Shown here: positions 43,900 through 54,411 of the stretch, piece after piece
Layout: each line of letters begins with the position of its first letter
How positions within the stretch are numbered: the stretch's first letter is position 1
Origin: JAGHEK01 sp044426235
GTDB taxonomy: Bacteria; Bacillota; Clostridia; Peptostreptococcales; Peptostreptococcaceae
Reading direction: 5' to 3'
Assembly: GCA_044426235.1 (NCBI GenBank)
Contig: JAWXUS010000008.1
Span: 1 to 64,000 of the forward strand
Length of the DNA stretch: 64,000 nucleotides
Position numbers and translations under genes: made by a program
The notes under the pieces: generated by a model
What the model saw: the letters and a program-made list of their open reading frames with translations, nothing else
Databases searched by the model: none
What the model was told of the DNA's origin: nothing

Positions 43900-45252
43900 T
43901 TATTTTTTAACTATTTTACAAACACTTTCCACGTGCATAGTGTGAGGGAACATATCTACTGGTTGAATTTCAACACATTTATATCCTCTTTGGTCTAAGT
44001 ATGCTAAATCTCTTGCAAGTGTTGATTGATTACAAGAAACGTAAACTATTCTATCAGGATTCATTAAAACCATAGTATCAAGTACTTTTTCGTCACAACC
44101 TTTTCTTGGAGGATCAACAACCACAACATTAACTTTTTTACCTTCATCATAAAGTTTTGGTACAACTTTTTCAGCCTCACCAACAAAAAATTCAACATTT
44201 TCTAAGTTATTTAATTTTGCATTTATCTTTGCATCTTTTATTGCATCTTCAACAATTTCCACTCCATATACTTTTGTTGCTTTTTGTGCTAAGAATAAAG
44301 AAATTGTTCCTATTCCACAATAAATATCAAAAACTGTGTCATTTTCTTTAAGGTCTGCATATTCTAAAGTTTTGTCATATAATACTTTAGTTTGAACAGG
44401 ATTTACTTGGAAGAATGAAAGTGGTGAAATTTCAAATATTAAATTACCAATATAATCATTTATCTTTCCTTCACCAAATATATTTTTATTCTTTCTACCA
44501 AGAATAACATTAGTTTTATTTTTATTAATATTTAGTACTAAAGTTTTAAAACCTTCAATTCTTTCTTTTAAAGTTTCTACTAACTCCTCTATATTTGGTA
44601 ATTTGTCGTCATTTATCACTAAAACTACCATAACTTCATTAGTCGTATATCCGTATTTTGTCACTAAATGTCTTAAGCTACCTTTGTGAGATTTTTCATC
44701 GTAAATATTTATATTATTTTTACTTATATATTCTCTAATTATTTGTATAATTTCGTCGTTAATTTCGTGTTGAATATGGCATTTATCTGTTGGAATTATG
44801 TCGTGACTTTTCTTTTTGTAAAAACCTATTTCAACTTTTCCTTTATCTAATTTTATAGGAAATTGTGCTTTATTTCTATATCTTTGAGGAGTATCCATTC
44901 CTATCGTATCATGAATTTTAACATTATCAAGTTTTGCAATTCTTTTTATAACTTGTACAACTTCGTTAGTCTTAACTTCTAGTTGTTTGTTATAATCTAA
45001 ATTCTTTATTTGGCACCCTCCACACATATCAAGTTCACAAATATTATCAACTCTATGTTTTGATTTTTCAATGATTTTTACTATATCACCTACTGCATAA
45101 TTTTTCTTCGATTTATTTATTTTAACTTCGATTTTATCTCCAATTATTCCATTATCAACGAATACTGTGAAATTATCATACTTTCCAACTCCAACTCCAC
45201 CAATTCCAAGATCAACAATGTCTACTACATAATTTTTATTTTTTTCTAACAT
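43900..45252 (-). CDS. rlmD: 23S rRNA (uracil-C5)-methyltransferase, RumA/RlmD type
   Basis: A 450-residue RNA m5U methyltransferase. The N-terminal TRAM domain (about 1-60) is followed by an iron-sulfur cluster site CELDMCGGC (with one further Cys in the DKCHIQ segment), then the Rossmann SAM domain with FDIYCGIGTISLFLA, DPPRKGCDEKV and the C-terminal catalytic VYVSCNQSTLARDL. Firmicutes often carry one or two paralogues (RlmCD) that make m5U747 and/or m5U1939; which site is modified here is not known. Confidence 0.92.
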   Translation of the reverse strand: MLEKNKNYVVDIVDLGIGGVGVGKYDNFTVFVDNGIIGDKIEVKINKSKKNYAVGDIVKIIEKSKHRVDNICELDMCGGCQIKNLDYNKQLEVKTNEVVQVIKRIAKLDNVKIHDTIGMDTPQRYRNKAQFPIKLDKGKVEIGFYKKKSHDIIPTDKCHIQHEINDEIIQIIREYISKNNINIYDEKSHKGSLRHLVTKYGYTTNEVMVVLVINDDKLPNIEELVETLKERIEGFKTLVLNINKNKTNVILGRKNKNIFGEGKINDYIGNLIFEISPLSFFQVNPVQTKVLYDKTLEYADLKENDTVFDIYCGIGTISLFLAQKATKVYGVEIVEDAIKDAKINAKLNNLENVEFFVGEAEKVVPKLYDEGKKVNVVVVDPPRKGCDEKVLDTMVLMNPDRIVYVSCNQSTLARDLAYLDQRGYKCVEIQPVDMFPHTMHVESVCKIVKK

Positions 45253-45290
45253 AATATTCTCCTAAAAAGTTTCTATTTTTTAAAAAATTA

Positions 45291-45316
45291 AAGAGTGTAG
45301 AAAATTCTACACCCTT
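45291..45316 (-). terminator. pfkA terminator
   Basis: AAGGGTGTAGAA / TTCTACACTCTT stem with 2-nt loop on the minus strand and a T-run, just after the pfkA stop codon. Confidence 0.85.
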
Positions 45317-45335
45317 AGATTATTACTATATATAA

Positions 45336-46295
45336 TTATATAGATAATATTTTTGTCATTTCGAAAGTCTTCTTATCAAACTCTCTAGTCATAGCTAAAG
45401 CTTCATTTATATCCATATCCATTATTTGATTATCTCTTATACCAACAACTCTAGCAGCTTTTCCTTCAAGTAATAATTCAACAGCTCTAACACCCATCTT
45501 ACTTGCTAGTATTCTATCGAATGCACTTGGGCTACCACCTCTTTGCATATGTCCAAGAACTGTTATTCTAAGATCTGCATCAGTTTCATCAACTATTTTC
45601 TTACCAAGTTCTTGAGCATTTCCAACACCTTCAGCTAAAACTATTATACTATGTTTTTTACCTCTAGCAGCAGTTTGCTTTAATTTATCACAAACCTCTT
45701 CAACCGAAAACTCAACTTCTGGAACTATTATACTCTCAGCTCCACCTGCAAGACCTCCATATAAAGCTAAATCTCCACAGTGTCTACCCATAACTTCAAC
45801 TATATTTACTCTTTCGTGAGATGCTGAAGTATCTCTTATTTTACCGATAGCATCTATTATAGTATTCATAGTAGTATCAAATCCTATAGTGTAGTCTGTA
45901 TATGCTAAGTCATTATCTATTGTTCCCGGAAGTCCTATTGTTGGGAATCCTAAATCAGTTAATTTTTGTGCTCCGTGGAATGAACCATCTCCACCAACAA
46001 CTACTAAACACTCTATTCCATATTTATTTAAAGTTTTAACTCCTATTGCTCTTCCTTCTTCAGTCTTGAATTCTTCACATCTTGAAGATTTAAGAATTGT
46101 TCCACCTCTTTGGATTATATCTCCTACTGAAGATAAGTCCATTTCAAATATATCATCTTCTATTAACCCTTTGTACCCTCTGTTTATTCCATAAACTTTA
46201 CATCCATGGTATATCGCACTTCTAACTACAGCTCTAACAGCTGCATTCATTCCTGGAGCATCTCCTCCACTAGTTAATATCGCTATTGTTTTCAT
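45336..46295 (-). CDS. pfkA: ATP-dependent 6-phosphofructokinase
   Basis: A 319-residue PfkA. ATP site GGDAPGMNAAVR near the start, LVVVGGDGSFHGA, the catalytic GTIDNDLAYTDYTIGFDT, substrate-binding ELGRHCGDLAL-like VMGRHCGDLALYGG, and LGHMQRGGSPSAFDR. Length is standard for bacterial allosteric enzymes (activated by ADP, inhibited by PEP in Bacillus). It is 114 bp downstream of dnaE on the same strand, the usual clostridial dnaE-pfkA pair, whereas pyk is located away in this genome. Confidence 0.98.
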   Translation of the reverse strand: MKTIAILTSGGDAPGMNAAVRAVVRSAIYHGCKVYGINRGYKGLIEDDIFEMDLSSVGDIIQRGGTILKSSRCEEFKTEEGRAIGVKTLNKYGIECLVVVGGDGSFHGAQKLTDLGFPTIGLPGTIDNDLAYTDYTIGFDTTMNTIIDAIGKIRDTSASHERVNIVEVMGRHCGDLALYGGLAGGAESIIVPEVEFSVEEVCDKLKQTAARGKKHSIIVLAEGVGNAQELGKKIVDETDADLRITVLGHMQRGGSPSAFDRILASKMGVRAVELLLEGKAARVVGIRDNQIMDMDINEALAMTREFDKKTFEMTKILSI

Positions 46296-46409
46296 AATTA
46301 TGCCTCCTATTTTTATAATATTATTTATTGATTAATTAATTTATTTTAAACTACTTAAAAGATACTCTTATTATATCACAGAAATCGTTATTTTTTATAC
46401 TATTTTTTA

Positions 46410-49400
46410 CTAAATATTTTTTAATTTTACATTTTCATATCCAAGCAAATTACTTAATGAATTTATTAAGAAATCTGATGATTCAACATTTATTCTATCA
46501 TATCTAAACATTTTTTTCTCATCTTCATAATAAAAATATAATTCATCATTACCTAAGTTATTTTTACATATATTTATAACTTTTTCAAGAAGTTCTTTTT
46601 CTTTTCTTGAACTAATTTTTATATATACTCTTTTTCTTTCTTCATCAAGATCTGCAATGTAGTTTGCCATAAGTTTTGGATTTTCATTTTCTGATATATC
46701 AAGAGTTCCTTTAATAAGTAAAATACTATCTTCCATTAATTTATTTTGATACTTATCAAACATTTGGGGAAAAATTACAACTTCAATACTTCCATACAAA
46801 TCTTCAATTTCAACGAATGCCATTAATTTGTTAGTTTTAGTAGTCTTTATAGTTTTTCTAGTTATTATTCCACCCATTATAACTTGCTGTTTATCAAGTT
46901 TTAAATATGATTCGCTTTCTTCTCTTAACGAAATTAATTTTGCATTATCTATTGAAGTTTTATTCTTTAATTTATCTTCATATTCTTTTAAAGGGTGAGA
47001 ACTAACATACATTCCAAGAACTTCTTTTTCAAGATTTAATTTATCTTTCTCACTAAATTCTTCATAAAATTCTAACTTATTAAAATCTTCATCATCTTCT
47101 TCAAAAGTTTCAAATAATGAAATTTGACCTTTTATATTTTTCTTTCTATCACTACTAATACTATTTAAAATGTCTTCATAACCATTCATTAAAGTTCTTC
47201 TATTTTCGCTTATTTCGTCGAATGCACCAGATTTAATTAAACTTTCAACGGCCTTTTTATTTAATTCTCCTTGATTTATTCTATTCGCTAAATCATTTAG
47301 ATCCTTAAACTCTCCAAAATTTTCTCTTTCTTTAACTATTCCATTTATAACGTTAGTTCCAACATTTTTTATTGCACTCATTCCAAATCTTATATTTTTT
47401 CCATCAACCGAAAATTTCGAATAACTCTTATTAATGTTTGGTTTTAAAACTTCTATACCAAGTGAATTACACTCTTTTATATATTCAACAACCTTGTCAT
47501 TGTTTCCCATTACACTAGTTAAAAGTGCCGCCATAAATTCAACTGGATAATGTGTTTTTAAATATGCAGTTTGATACGATAAAACTCCGTACGCCGCAGC
47601 GTGACTTTTATTAACTATGTTTTACTTGTGGGCTCTTTATCCCACAAAACCATTCGGAAACATTGGACTATATCATCACCTACTAATTCTAGTTTAGGTG
47701 CAGGATTTCGTGGAGAAATATTATCTTGGGTATTCACTCTCTAGTCTCTGAACCTTTTACCTACTTTTATCCCATTCGGCAAAGTGGTTGCTGATTGTCT
47801 AACATTTAATATTTTTACTATCCCTTTGGAATTACCCGTAGCCCTTATACATATTTCTACTATAAGTTAGTAATTAAATGTTTGCAGATTTCCCAGCAAT
47901 TAACCCTGTTTTCATTACATATTTCTACATAATGGCACTTATTTATTAAAATAAATTTTGTTTATGCGTATTTAGCAAAGTCTATCATATCATCAAATAT
48001 CTTATTTGCAGTGTTCTCATCTACACCATTTCTTATACATCCGGCATTTATTATATTTCCATCTTCATCAAATTTTCCGTGTACGAAATATTGTCTTTCT
48101 TCTTCCATAACGTCCATTTTCTTTTTACCCATAGCACGTCTTACGATGTCACTTTGTCCATAGCTATATCCACCAAGTTCTCTAACAACTTGCATAACCT
48201 GTTCTTGGTAAACTAAACAACCATAAGTTACATCTAGTATCGGAACTAGTTTTTCGTGAATATATTTAATATTTGAAGGATTATTTTTATTATTTACGTA
48301 CGTTGGAATAGATTCCATAGGACCTGGTCTATAAAGTGAAATTCCGGCAACTATATCTTCAAAATTACTAGGCTTTAATTGTTTTAAGAAAACTCTCATT
48401 CCACTACTTTCGAGTTGGAATATTCCAAGTGTATTTCCTGAACTTAAAAGGTCATAAACTTTACTATCATCAAATTCCATTTTATCAAAATCAATTCTTA
48501 TATTATGATTAATTTCAATAAGTTCAATCGTATCTCTAATTACAGTTAAAGTTCTAAGTCCTAAGAAATCCATTTTTAAAAGTCCAAGTTCTTCAAGAGT
48601 CGTCATAGTAAATTGAGTTGTAATCGATTCTTGGTGTTTGTAAAGTGGTACATATTCATCGACTGGATTTTTAGATATAACTACTCCTGCCGCGTGTGTT
48701 GATGCGTGCCTTAACATTCCCTCTATTTTTTTTGAAATGTCAATTATCTCTTTAGTTTCACTATCTTCATCATACATTTTTTTAAGATTTGGATTACTAC
48801 TTAGTGCCTTATCAATAGTCATTCCAAGTGCAAATGGAACTTCTTTTGCAATTTTATCAACTTTATTATATCCAAAATCAAGAACGCGACCAACATCTCT
48901 TATTGCAACTTTTGCACCCATAGTTCCAAAAGTTATTATTTGGGCAACGTGGTCTTGTCCATATTTTTGTTTTACGTAATCTATTACTTCCTCTCGCCTT
49001 TCATAGCAAAAATCTATATCTATATCTGGCATTGATATTCTTTCTATATTTAAAAAACGTTCAAATATTAAAGAATACTTTATTGGATCTATATCCGTTA
49101 TTTTCAGGGCATATGAAACCATCGAACCCGCCGCACTTCCACGACCCGGACCTACCATTATATTATTTTGTCTTGCAAAATTTATGAAATCCCAAGTTAT
49201 TAAGAAATATTCAACATACCCCATTTTAACTATTACATCTAGTTCATAATTTAATCTTTTTATATGTTCATCAGTTGGATTTCCATATCTTTCTTTTAAT
49301 CCTTCAAAGCAAAGTTCTCTTAAATAACTTTCTGCAGTATAATCTTTTGGCACATCATACTGCGGTAAATGAATAGTGTCAAAATCAAAATCAACATTAC

Positions 49401-50214
49401 ACATTTCTGCAATTTTTAAGGTGTTATTAACTGCATCAATATTATCTTCAAATAAATCTAGCATTTCATTTCTAGATTTAAGATAAAATTCTTCACCTTC
49501 AAATTTCATTCTAAATGGATCATCAACAGTTTTACCCATTTGAATACACATTAATATATCGTGAATTTTTGCGTCTTGTTTTTCAACATAGTGAACATCA
49601 TTACTACAAACAACTTCTACTCCAATTTCACTTGCTATTTGTATTAATTTTTTATTGGTTTCTTTTTGTTCAAAAATGCCGTGATCTTGAATTTCAATAA
49701 AATAATTTTCACTCCCAAAAATATCTCTATATTCAGTAGCTATTTCTTTTGCTTTTTCATAACTACTTCTATTTATAGCCCTTGAAACGTCACCTGCCAA
49801 GCAAGCCGATAAACAAATCAAGTCTTTACCATACTTTCTAAGTTCATCTTTATCAATTCTTGGTTTATAATAAAATCCTTCAACGTAAGCCTTAGAAACT
49901 AACTTTATTAAATTTTGATATCCATTATTATTTTTTGCAAGTAATATTAAATGTCCCCTTTTCTTATCAATATCAGGGTTTTTATCTGTCATTTTTCTGT
50001 GTGAAACATAAACTTCACAACCGATTATTGGCTTTATTCCTTGTTTTTTTGCCTCTTTATAAAAATCAACTACACCAAACATACAACCGTGGTCTGTTAT
50101 TGCAATTGATGTCATTCCTAAATATTTAGTTTTTTGGATTAAGTTTTTTATTCTACAAAATCCGTCCAGTAAACTATACTCTGTATGAACGTGTAAGTGA
50201 CAAAAATCTTTCAA
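46410..50214 (-). CDS. dnaE: DNA polymerase III alpha subunit, interrupted by a group I intron
   Basis: Two exons, 50214-47964 (2251 nt) and 47614-46410 (1205 nt), total 3456 nt, encode 1151 residues, normal for DnaE. Exon 1 starts with a TTG after AGGAGGTG and covers the PHP domain (FCHLHVHTEYSLLDG), palm (PDIDIDFCYERREEVIDYV) and most of the thumb and fingers; exon 2 finishes fingers, then the OB-fold (about residues 990-1090) and C-terminus. Unspliced, translation stops at a TAA formed across the 5' splice site. The spliced codon TTT rebuilds FAKYAFNKSHAAAYG. DnaE in Firmicutes is the second replicative polymerase (with PolC); a functional loss would be serious, so splicing must be efficient. 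Confidence 0.95.
47615..47963 (-). ncRNA. Self-splicing group I intron in dnaE
   Basis: A 349-nt intron, no ORF. The catalytic core is present in order on the minus strand: P element AATTGCTGGGAAA (47887-47901), Q AATCAGCAACC (47786-47796), R GTTCAGAGACTAGA (47740-47753) and S GATATAGTCC (47665-47674). P4 can form as TTGCTG with CAGCAA, and P7 as GACTA with TAGTC. The 5' exon ends in U, the intron ends in G (47615). The guide GUGC (within the first 35 nt) pairs with exon GCAU, forming the U-G wobble of P1; UAA before it can pair with exon UUA in P10. Subgroup (IA-like) is my guess. Confidence 0.93.
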
Positions 50215-50280
50215 AAAAACACCTCCTACTTATTTATTATTATCTAATTTTACCACAATAAACTAACTTTCAATAAAAAA

Positions 50281-50302
50281 ACTCCTAAATAATTTTAGGA
50301 GT
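50281..50302 (-). terminator. Terminator after whiA
   Basis: ACTCCTAAA / TTTAGGAGT stem with a short A/T loop, followed by a run of seven T residues on the minus strand. It overlaps the whiA stop codon and ends the murB-whiA cluster. Confidence 0.85.
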
Positions 50303-51239
50303 TTCTAAGTTCTTCTGCTATTTCTTCAATTTTTCTAAGTCTATAATTTACTGCAGATTTTCCAACTGGAGGATTTAACATTTCTCCAAGTTCTTTAAGG
50401 CTTAAATCTTCGTATGCCATTCTTATTTTAGCCATTTCTTGAAGACTATCTGATATGTTATCTAGACCTATTTTTTCATCAATAAGTTTTATATTTTCAA
50501 TTTGTCTAACTGATGCATTAACAATCTTTGTTAAATTTGCAGTTTCACAATTTACAATTCTATTTACGTTATTTCTCATCTCTTTTACAATCTTTGTGTT
50601 TTGTAGTGTTAAAAGTGCAGAAAATCCACCTATTAAACTAAGTAAATCAGATATTTGTTCACTTTCTTTTAAATAAACCACAAAATTATTTTTTCTAACT
50701 ACTACTTTACTATTAAATTCAAATTCATTTATTAAATCTCTAAGAGAATTTGCATACTCTTCATTATTTGTAACAAATTCTAAATGATAATTTTTTCCTG
50801 GATCACTAATAGATCCACCACCCATAAAACAACCTCTAAGATATGCTTTTTTTTCTTCTTTGCTTTTTAAAATATCTAAGGGCACTTTATTATATGGTGT
50901 AAAACCTTCATTTGGTTCTAATATTCTAATACTTTTCATTAATTTTTCAGAACCCATATCAGATTTTACTAATAAAATATAACTATTATTTCTTTTTAAA
51001 AGTTGATTTTTATTAACGTATATTTCTGTATTAATTTCAAAACTTTCTTTTAGAGTTTTAAAAACTTTTCTTGCAACTGAATTAAGTTCAGTACTAATTT
51101 TTAAACTCATACTTTTAAATCCAACTATTTGCATACTTCCAGATAACCTAACAATCCCTGCAAGTTCTGCAATACTTTCTTCCTTAGTATTATTTACAAT
51201 TCTACTCAATTCATTTTTCGTCTCAGTCGAAAACGACAC
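50295..51239 (-). CDS. whiA: DNA-binding protein WhiA
   Basis: A 314-residue WhiA: degenerate LAGLIDADG homing-endonuclease fold (about 10-200, with AYLRGCFMGGGSISDP) plus a C-terminal HTH (LSLKELGEMLNPPVGKSAVNYRLRKI). In Bacillus it influences cell division and nucleoid segregation; in actinomycetes it is a sporulation transcription factor. The start is the GTG at 51239: the upstream in-frame GTG at 51248 lies in the SD (AGGTGAT). It ends the murB-PHP-rapZ-yvcK-nudix-whiA cluster. Confidence 0.94.
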   Translation of the reverse strand: MSFSTETKNELSRIVNNTKEESIAELAGIVRLSGSMQIVGFKSMSLKISTELNSVARKVFKTLKESFEINTEIYVNKNQLLKRNNSYILLVKSDMGSEKLMKSIRILEPNEGFTPYNKVPLDILKSKEEKKAYLRGCFMGGGSISDPGKNYHLEFVTNNEEYANSLRDLINEFEFNSKVVVRKNNFVVYLKESEQISDLLSLIGGFSALLTLQNTKIVKEMRNNVNRIVNCETANLTKIVNASVRQIENIKLIDEKIGLDNISDSLQEMAKIRMAYEDLSLKELGEMLNPPVGKSAVNYRLRKIEEIAEELRNS

Positions 51240-51244
51240 CTTAA

Positions 51245-51670
51245 TCACCTTTTTTTCAATCTTTTTTTTATATCGCTAACTGCAATTTTCATTATTTCTT
51301 TTTCGTCGTCATACTTTGCAAGTTCAACAACTCTATCTATATGAATGAATTTTGCATCAACAAACCCTTCTTCTTTTTGAGGAGTAGTATTCATATTTTT
51401 AGATTTCATCAAATACCAAAAAACTGTTTTGTGAACAGAACGATTTTCATCCCAATTCTCTTTAAATGTATAGTGAATTTCGCCTAAGTATTTTATTACT
51501 TCAGCTTTAATTCCACTCTCCTCCATAACTTCTCTAAGCGCTGCATCTATTTTATCTTCGCCTGTTTCAATCTTTCCTTTTGGTAGTACCCAATCTCCAT
51601 TGAATTTTCGAAGTAAAAGTACAGCATTACCAAAAAGAACTACTCCTCCGGCACTAGCTTCTTCTCTCAT
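51245..51670 (-). CDS. NUDIX hydrolase
   Basis: A 141-residue pyrophosphohydrolase. The Nudix box is complete: GKIETGEDKIDAALREVMEESG (residues about 32-53), with the REVxEExG core that binds magnesium. The substrate (a nucleoside diphosphate derivative) is unknown. It lies between yvcK and whiA, where many clostridia carry one in this cluster, with about 5 bp to the whiA start. Confidence 0.9.
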   Translation of the reverse strand: MREEASAGGVVLFGNAVLLLRKFNGDWVLPKGKIETGEDKIDAALREVMEESGIKAEVIKYLGEIHYTFKENWDENRSVHKTVFWYLMKSKNMNTTPQKEEGFVDAKFIHIDRVVELAKYDDEKEIMKIAVSDIKKRLKKR

Positions 51671-51715
51671 AACATACTCCTTAACTTCAATACAAAACTT
51701 TTATTTATTAAGTGT

Positions 51716-52810
51716 TTATTTACTTGATTTATGACTTCGTGCCAAATCAACAATTACTTTTGATATTTTATTTGCATTATGTCTTATATAATTATTTTTG
51801 ACTTCAATAAAATCATCTTCTATATATTTTATTTTTCTATTCTTTAAAACTTCTTTTTGATTATTGTCTAACATAACTAAATTTGCACCATCTTTTTTAT
51901 ATTTCTCAAATGCCTCATCAGAAACATTTTGATTATTTGAAAGTACAAAATCTACTAAATCCTCTTTTGAATGCTTATTAATTGCATCAATGTGATCTAT
52001 CACGTTATAAAAATCACTTTCTCCTGGTTGAGTCATAACATTACTAACATAAACCTTTGGCGCCTTAGAATTTTTTATAGCCTCAGACACTCCATCAACT
52101 AATATGTTTGTCATTATGCTAGTATACAAACTTCCGGGACCTATAACTATTATATCCGCATCTTTTATAGAATTTAGAACTTCATCAAGTGGCTTAACAT
52201 CTTTCGGTTCAAGAGTCATTTCATCTATTAAAGTATTATTTTCTTTGCAGTAATCAGGAATTATAGATTCACCTTTTATAGTTTCACCATTTTTTAATTT
52301 TGCAACTAATTTAACGTCTGTTAATGTGACAGGTAGTACTTTTCCCGTTATAGCAAAAATTTCACTTAATTTGTATACTGCAAGTTCAAAATTACCATAA
52401 ACTCCATTCATAGCTGCTAAAAATAAATTGCCAAAGCTTTGACCTTTAAGACCACCTTCTTCAAATCTATACTGCATAATTTCTTTCATAGTAGGTTCTA
52501 TATTAGCAAGTGCTAAAAGGCAATTTCTTATATCTCCCGGAGGTAGCATTCCAAGGTCTTCACGAAGTACTCCAGAACCTCCACCATCATCCGCAACTGT
52601 AACTACTGCAGTAATATTTTTTGTATGCTTTTTTAAACCTCTAAGAAATATTGATTGACCAGTCCCTCCGCCAAGAACAACAACTTTAGGATCTGTTTTT
52701 TCTCGTTGTTTTAATTTTAATTTTTCTAACTTTTCTTTTTTAGCCCTTATATAAATAAATACAGATGCTATCAAAGCCAAATAACCTAAATAACCTATTA
52801 TCGTATACAT
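51716..52810 (-). CDS. yvcK: Gluconeogenesis factor YvcK/GlmR
   Basis: A 364-residue protein of the CofD-like YvcK family that binds UDP-GlcNAc and links carbon flux to peptidoglycan precursors. Motifs: VVLGGGTGQSIFLRGL, VTVADDGGGSGVLREDLGMLPPGDIRNCLLALA, and VIGPGSLYTSIMTNILVDG. Unlike the Bacillus protein it has an N-terminal membrane helix (about 2-22), the longer clostridial form. It starts 2 bp after rapZ, so translational coupling is likely. Confidence 0.93.
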   Translation of the reverse strand: MYTIIGYLGYLALIASVFIYIRAKKEKLEKLKLKQREKTDPKVVVLGGGTGQSIFLRGLKKHTKNITAVVTVADDGGGSGVLREDLGMLPPGDIRNCLLALANIEPTMKEIMQYRFEEGGLKGQSFGNLFLAAMNGVYGNFELAVYKLSEIFAITGKVLPVTLTDVKLVAKLKNGETIKGESIIPDYCKENNTLIDEMTLEPKDVKPLDEVLNSIKDADIIVIGPGSLYTSIMTNILVDGVSEAIKNSKAPKVYVSNVMTQPGESDFYNVIDHIDAINKHSKEDLVDFVLSNNQNVSDEAFEKYKKDGANLVMLDNNQKEVLKNRKIKYIEDDFIEVKNNYIRHNANKISKVIVDLARSHKSSK

Positions 52811-52812
52811 AT

Positions 52813-53670
52813 CTATCTTAACATAAAGTCTCTATGTTTTTTTATGACTCTATATCCTTCCCCTTCTAATTTATCATAAATCATATTTGAAATAGTAACT
52901 GATCTATGTCTTCCTCCAGTACAACCAATCCCAATAACCAAATGGTTCTTGCCTTCTATTGAGTACTGTGGAACTAAGAAAGAAATCATATCATTTAATT
53001 TATTATAAAATTCCCTACTAACTTCTGAATCCATAACAAAATCCCTAACATCTTCATCGTCTCCAGTTTTTTGTCTTAAATCTTCTATGTAGTATGGATT
53101 TGGTAAAAATCTAACATCAAACATTAAATCACAATCTGTAGGTATTCCGTGCATAAACCCAAATGAAATAACTGAAATTGTAAGTTTAGTATTATGATTT
53201 CCTTCTGAATAAATCTTTTTAATTTCAGATTTTAAATCTATAGGTTTCATATTTGTAGTATCAATTATACAAGTTGATTTTAATCTTAAAGGTTCCATAA
53301 CTTGACGTTCTTCTTTTATACCTTCTGGAATTTGAGTATTATTTGAAAGTGGATGATTTCTTCTCGTCATCTTATATCTTTTAAGAAGTGCCTCATCTGA
53401 ACAATCAAGATAAAGTATTTCATACTTATGATTATTTTCATCCAATAGATTTAATTCTCCATAAAGTTTTTCAAAGAATTTTCTACCACGAATATCAAGA
53501 CCTAGTGCCACTTTATCTATATTCGAATTTGGTAATGTACAAAGTTCTGCAAATTTAACTATTAAACTTGGTGGTAAATTATCAACGCAGTAATACCCCA
53601 TATCTTCTAACGATTTCATTGCCTCACTTTTTCCAGAACCTGATAATCCAGTTACTATAACAAATTTCAT
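52813..53670 (-). CDS. rapZ: RNase adapter RapZ / YvcJ nucleotide-binding protein
   Basis: A 285-residue GTPase/ATPase-like protein. Walker A GLSGSGKSEA at residues 7-16, then VDNLPP, LGLDIRGR, and the C-terminal domain with SFGFMHGIPTDCDLMFDVRFLPNP and IGIGCTGGRHRSV. The C-terminal fold binds RNA or GlcN6P in Enterobacteria; in Bacillus it affects competence. AAAGGAGGATT before the ATG. Confidence 0.95.
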   Translation of the reverse strand: MKFVIVTGLSGSGKSEAMKSLEDMGYYCVDNLPPSLIVKFAELCTLPNSNIDKVALGLDIRGRKFFEKLYGELNLLDENNHKYEILYLDCSDEALLKRYKMTRRNHPLSNNTQIPEGIKEERQVMEPLRLKSTCIIDTTNMKPIDLKSEIKKIYSEGNHNTKLTISVISFGFMHGIPTDCDLMFDVRFLPNPYYIEDLRQKTGDDEDVRDFVMDSEVSREFYNKLNDMISFLVPQYSIEGKNHLVIGIGCTGGRHRSVTISNMIYDKLEGEGYRVIKKHRDFMLR

Positions 53671-53694
53671 AATAATCCTCCTTTTAGATTTATT

Positions 53695-54408
53695 CTAAAT
53701 TTTTACATTCTCAATTAAATTAACATCTACTCCACTCTTTTTTACAATGTCTTTTGCTAAATTAAAGTTTCCAACATCAACAGGTCTATGTGCATCAGAA
53801 CCTATTATAAATCTATTTTGTATATGTTTTATTTTATTTAATTGTTCAACATTTAAATAGCCGTGACTGCTATTTATTTCAAGACATGTATTAGTTTCTT
53901 TTGCATACTTTGCAACTTCCTCAATATATACGTCCCCTTTATCTCCAGGGTGAGTTATTATAAAAATATCATTATTTTTCATAGTATTAATTATTGCATT
54001 AGTGTTATATTCTTTAGTTTTTTTTATATTTTTAAAATAATTATTAGCATGATTCATTATAGCATCAAATGAATTTGGTGTTGATCCAAAATGATATCCC
54101 GCCATTATATAATCACATAATTTTAAAATCTTATCATTAGTATCTATATTCCCTTTATCATCAAGTACATTACATTCCATACCAAGCAAAATATCAATTT
54201 GTGGATACTTTTCATTTAAAAAATCTATTTCATCTCTCATAGTTTGAAGATCTTTTAATTTTATTCCAAATGTTAAATGTTTATATCCGTGATCTGATAT
54301 TCCAATCTTTTCAATTCCAAGTTCTATTGCCCTCTCAACATTTTCCTCAATAGTTCCTTTTCCATGGCTATATTTAGTATGCGTATGGTAATCAGCTAGT
54401 ATTTTCAT
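53695..54408 (-). CDS. PHP-domain metal-dependent phosphoesterase
   Basis: A 237-residue PHP hydrolase like YcdX or histidinol-phosphatase HisK. The metal site residues are in DYHTHTKYSHGKGT, ISDHGYKH, GMECNVLD, ITHPGDKG, LEINSSHG and GSDAHRP. The substrate is uncertain; no his genes are near. The stop is 24 bp before rapZ and the start 3 bp after murB, so it is part of the cluster and might process a wall-precursor or sugar phosphate. Confidence 0.85.
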   Translation of the reverse strand: MKILADYHTHTKYSHGKGTIEENVERAIELGIEKIGISDHGYKHLTFGIKLKDLQTMRDEIDFLNEKYPQIDILLGMECNVLDDKGNIDTNDKILKLCDYIMAGYHFGSTPNSFDAIMNHANNYFKNIKKTKEYNTNAIINTMKNNDIFIITHPGDKGDVYIEEVAKYAKETNTCLEINSSHGYLNVEQLNKIKHIQNRFIIGSDAHRPVDVGNFNLAKDIVKKSGVDVNLIENVKI

Positions 54409-54411
54409 ATT

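Noticed and set aside
47535..47961. Frameshift or sequencing error in dnaE, or an intein
   Set aside because: The gap has no coding potential for an intein, carries group I core elements, and its removal is exact to the base.
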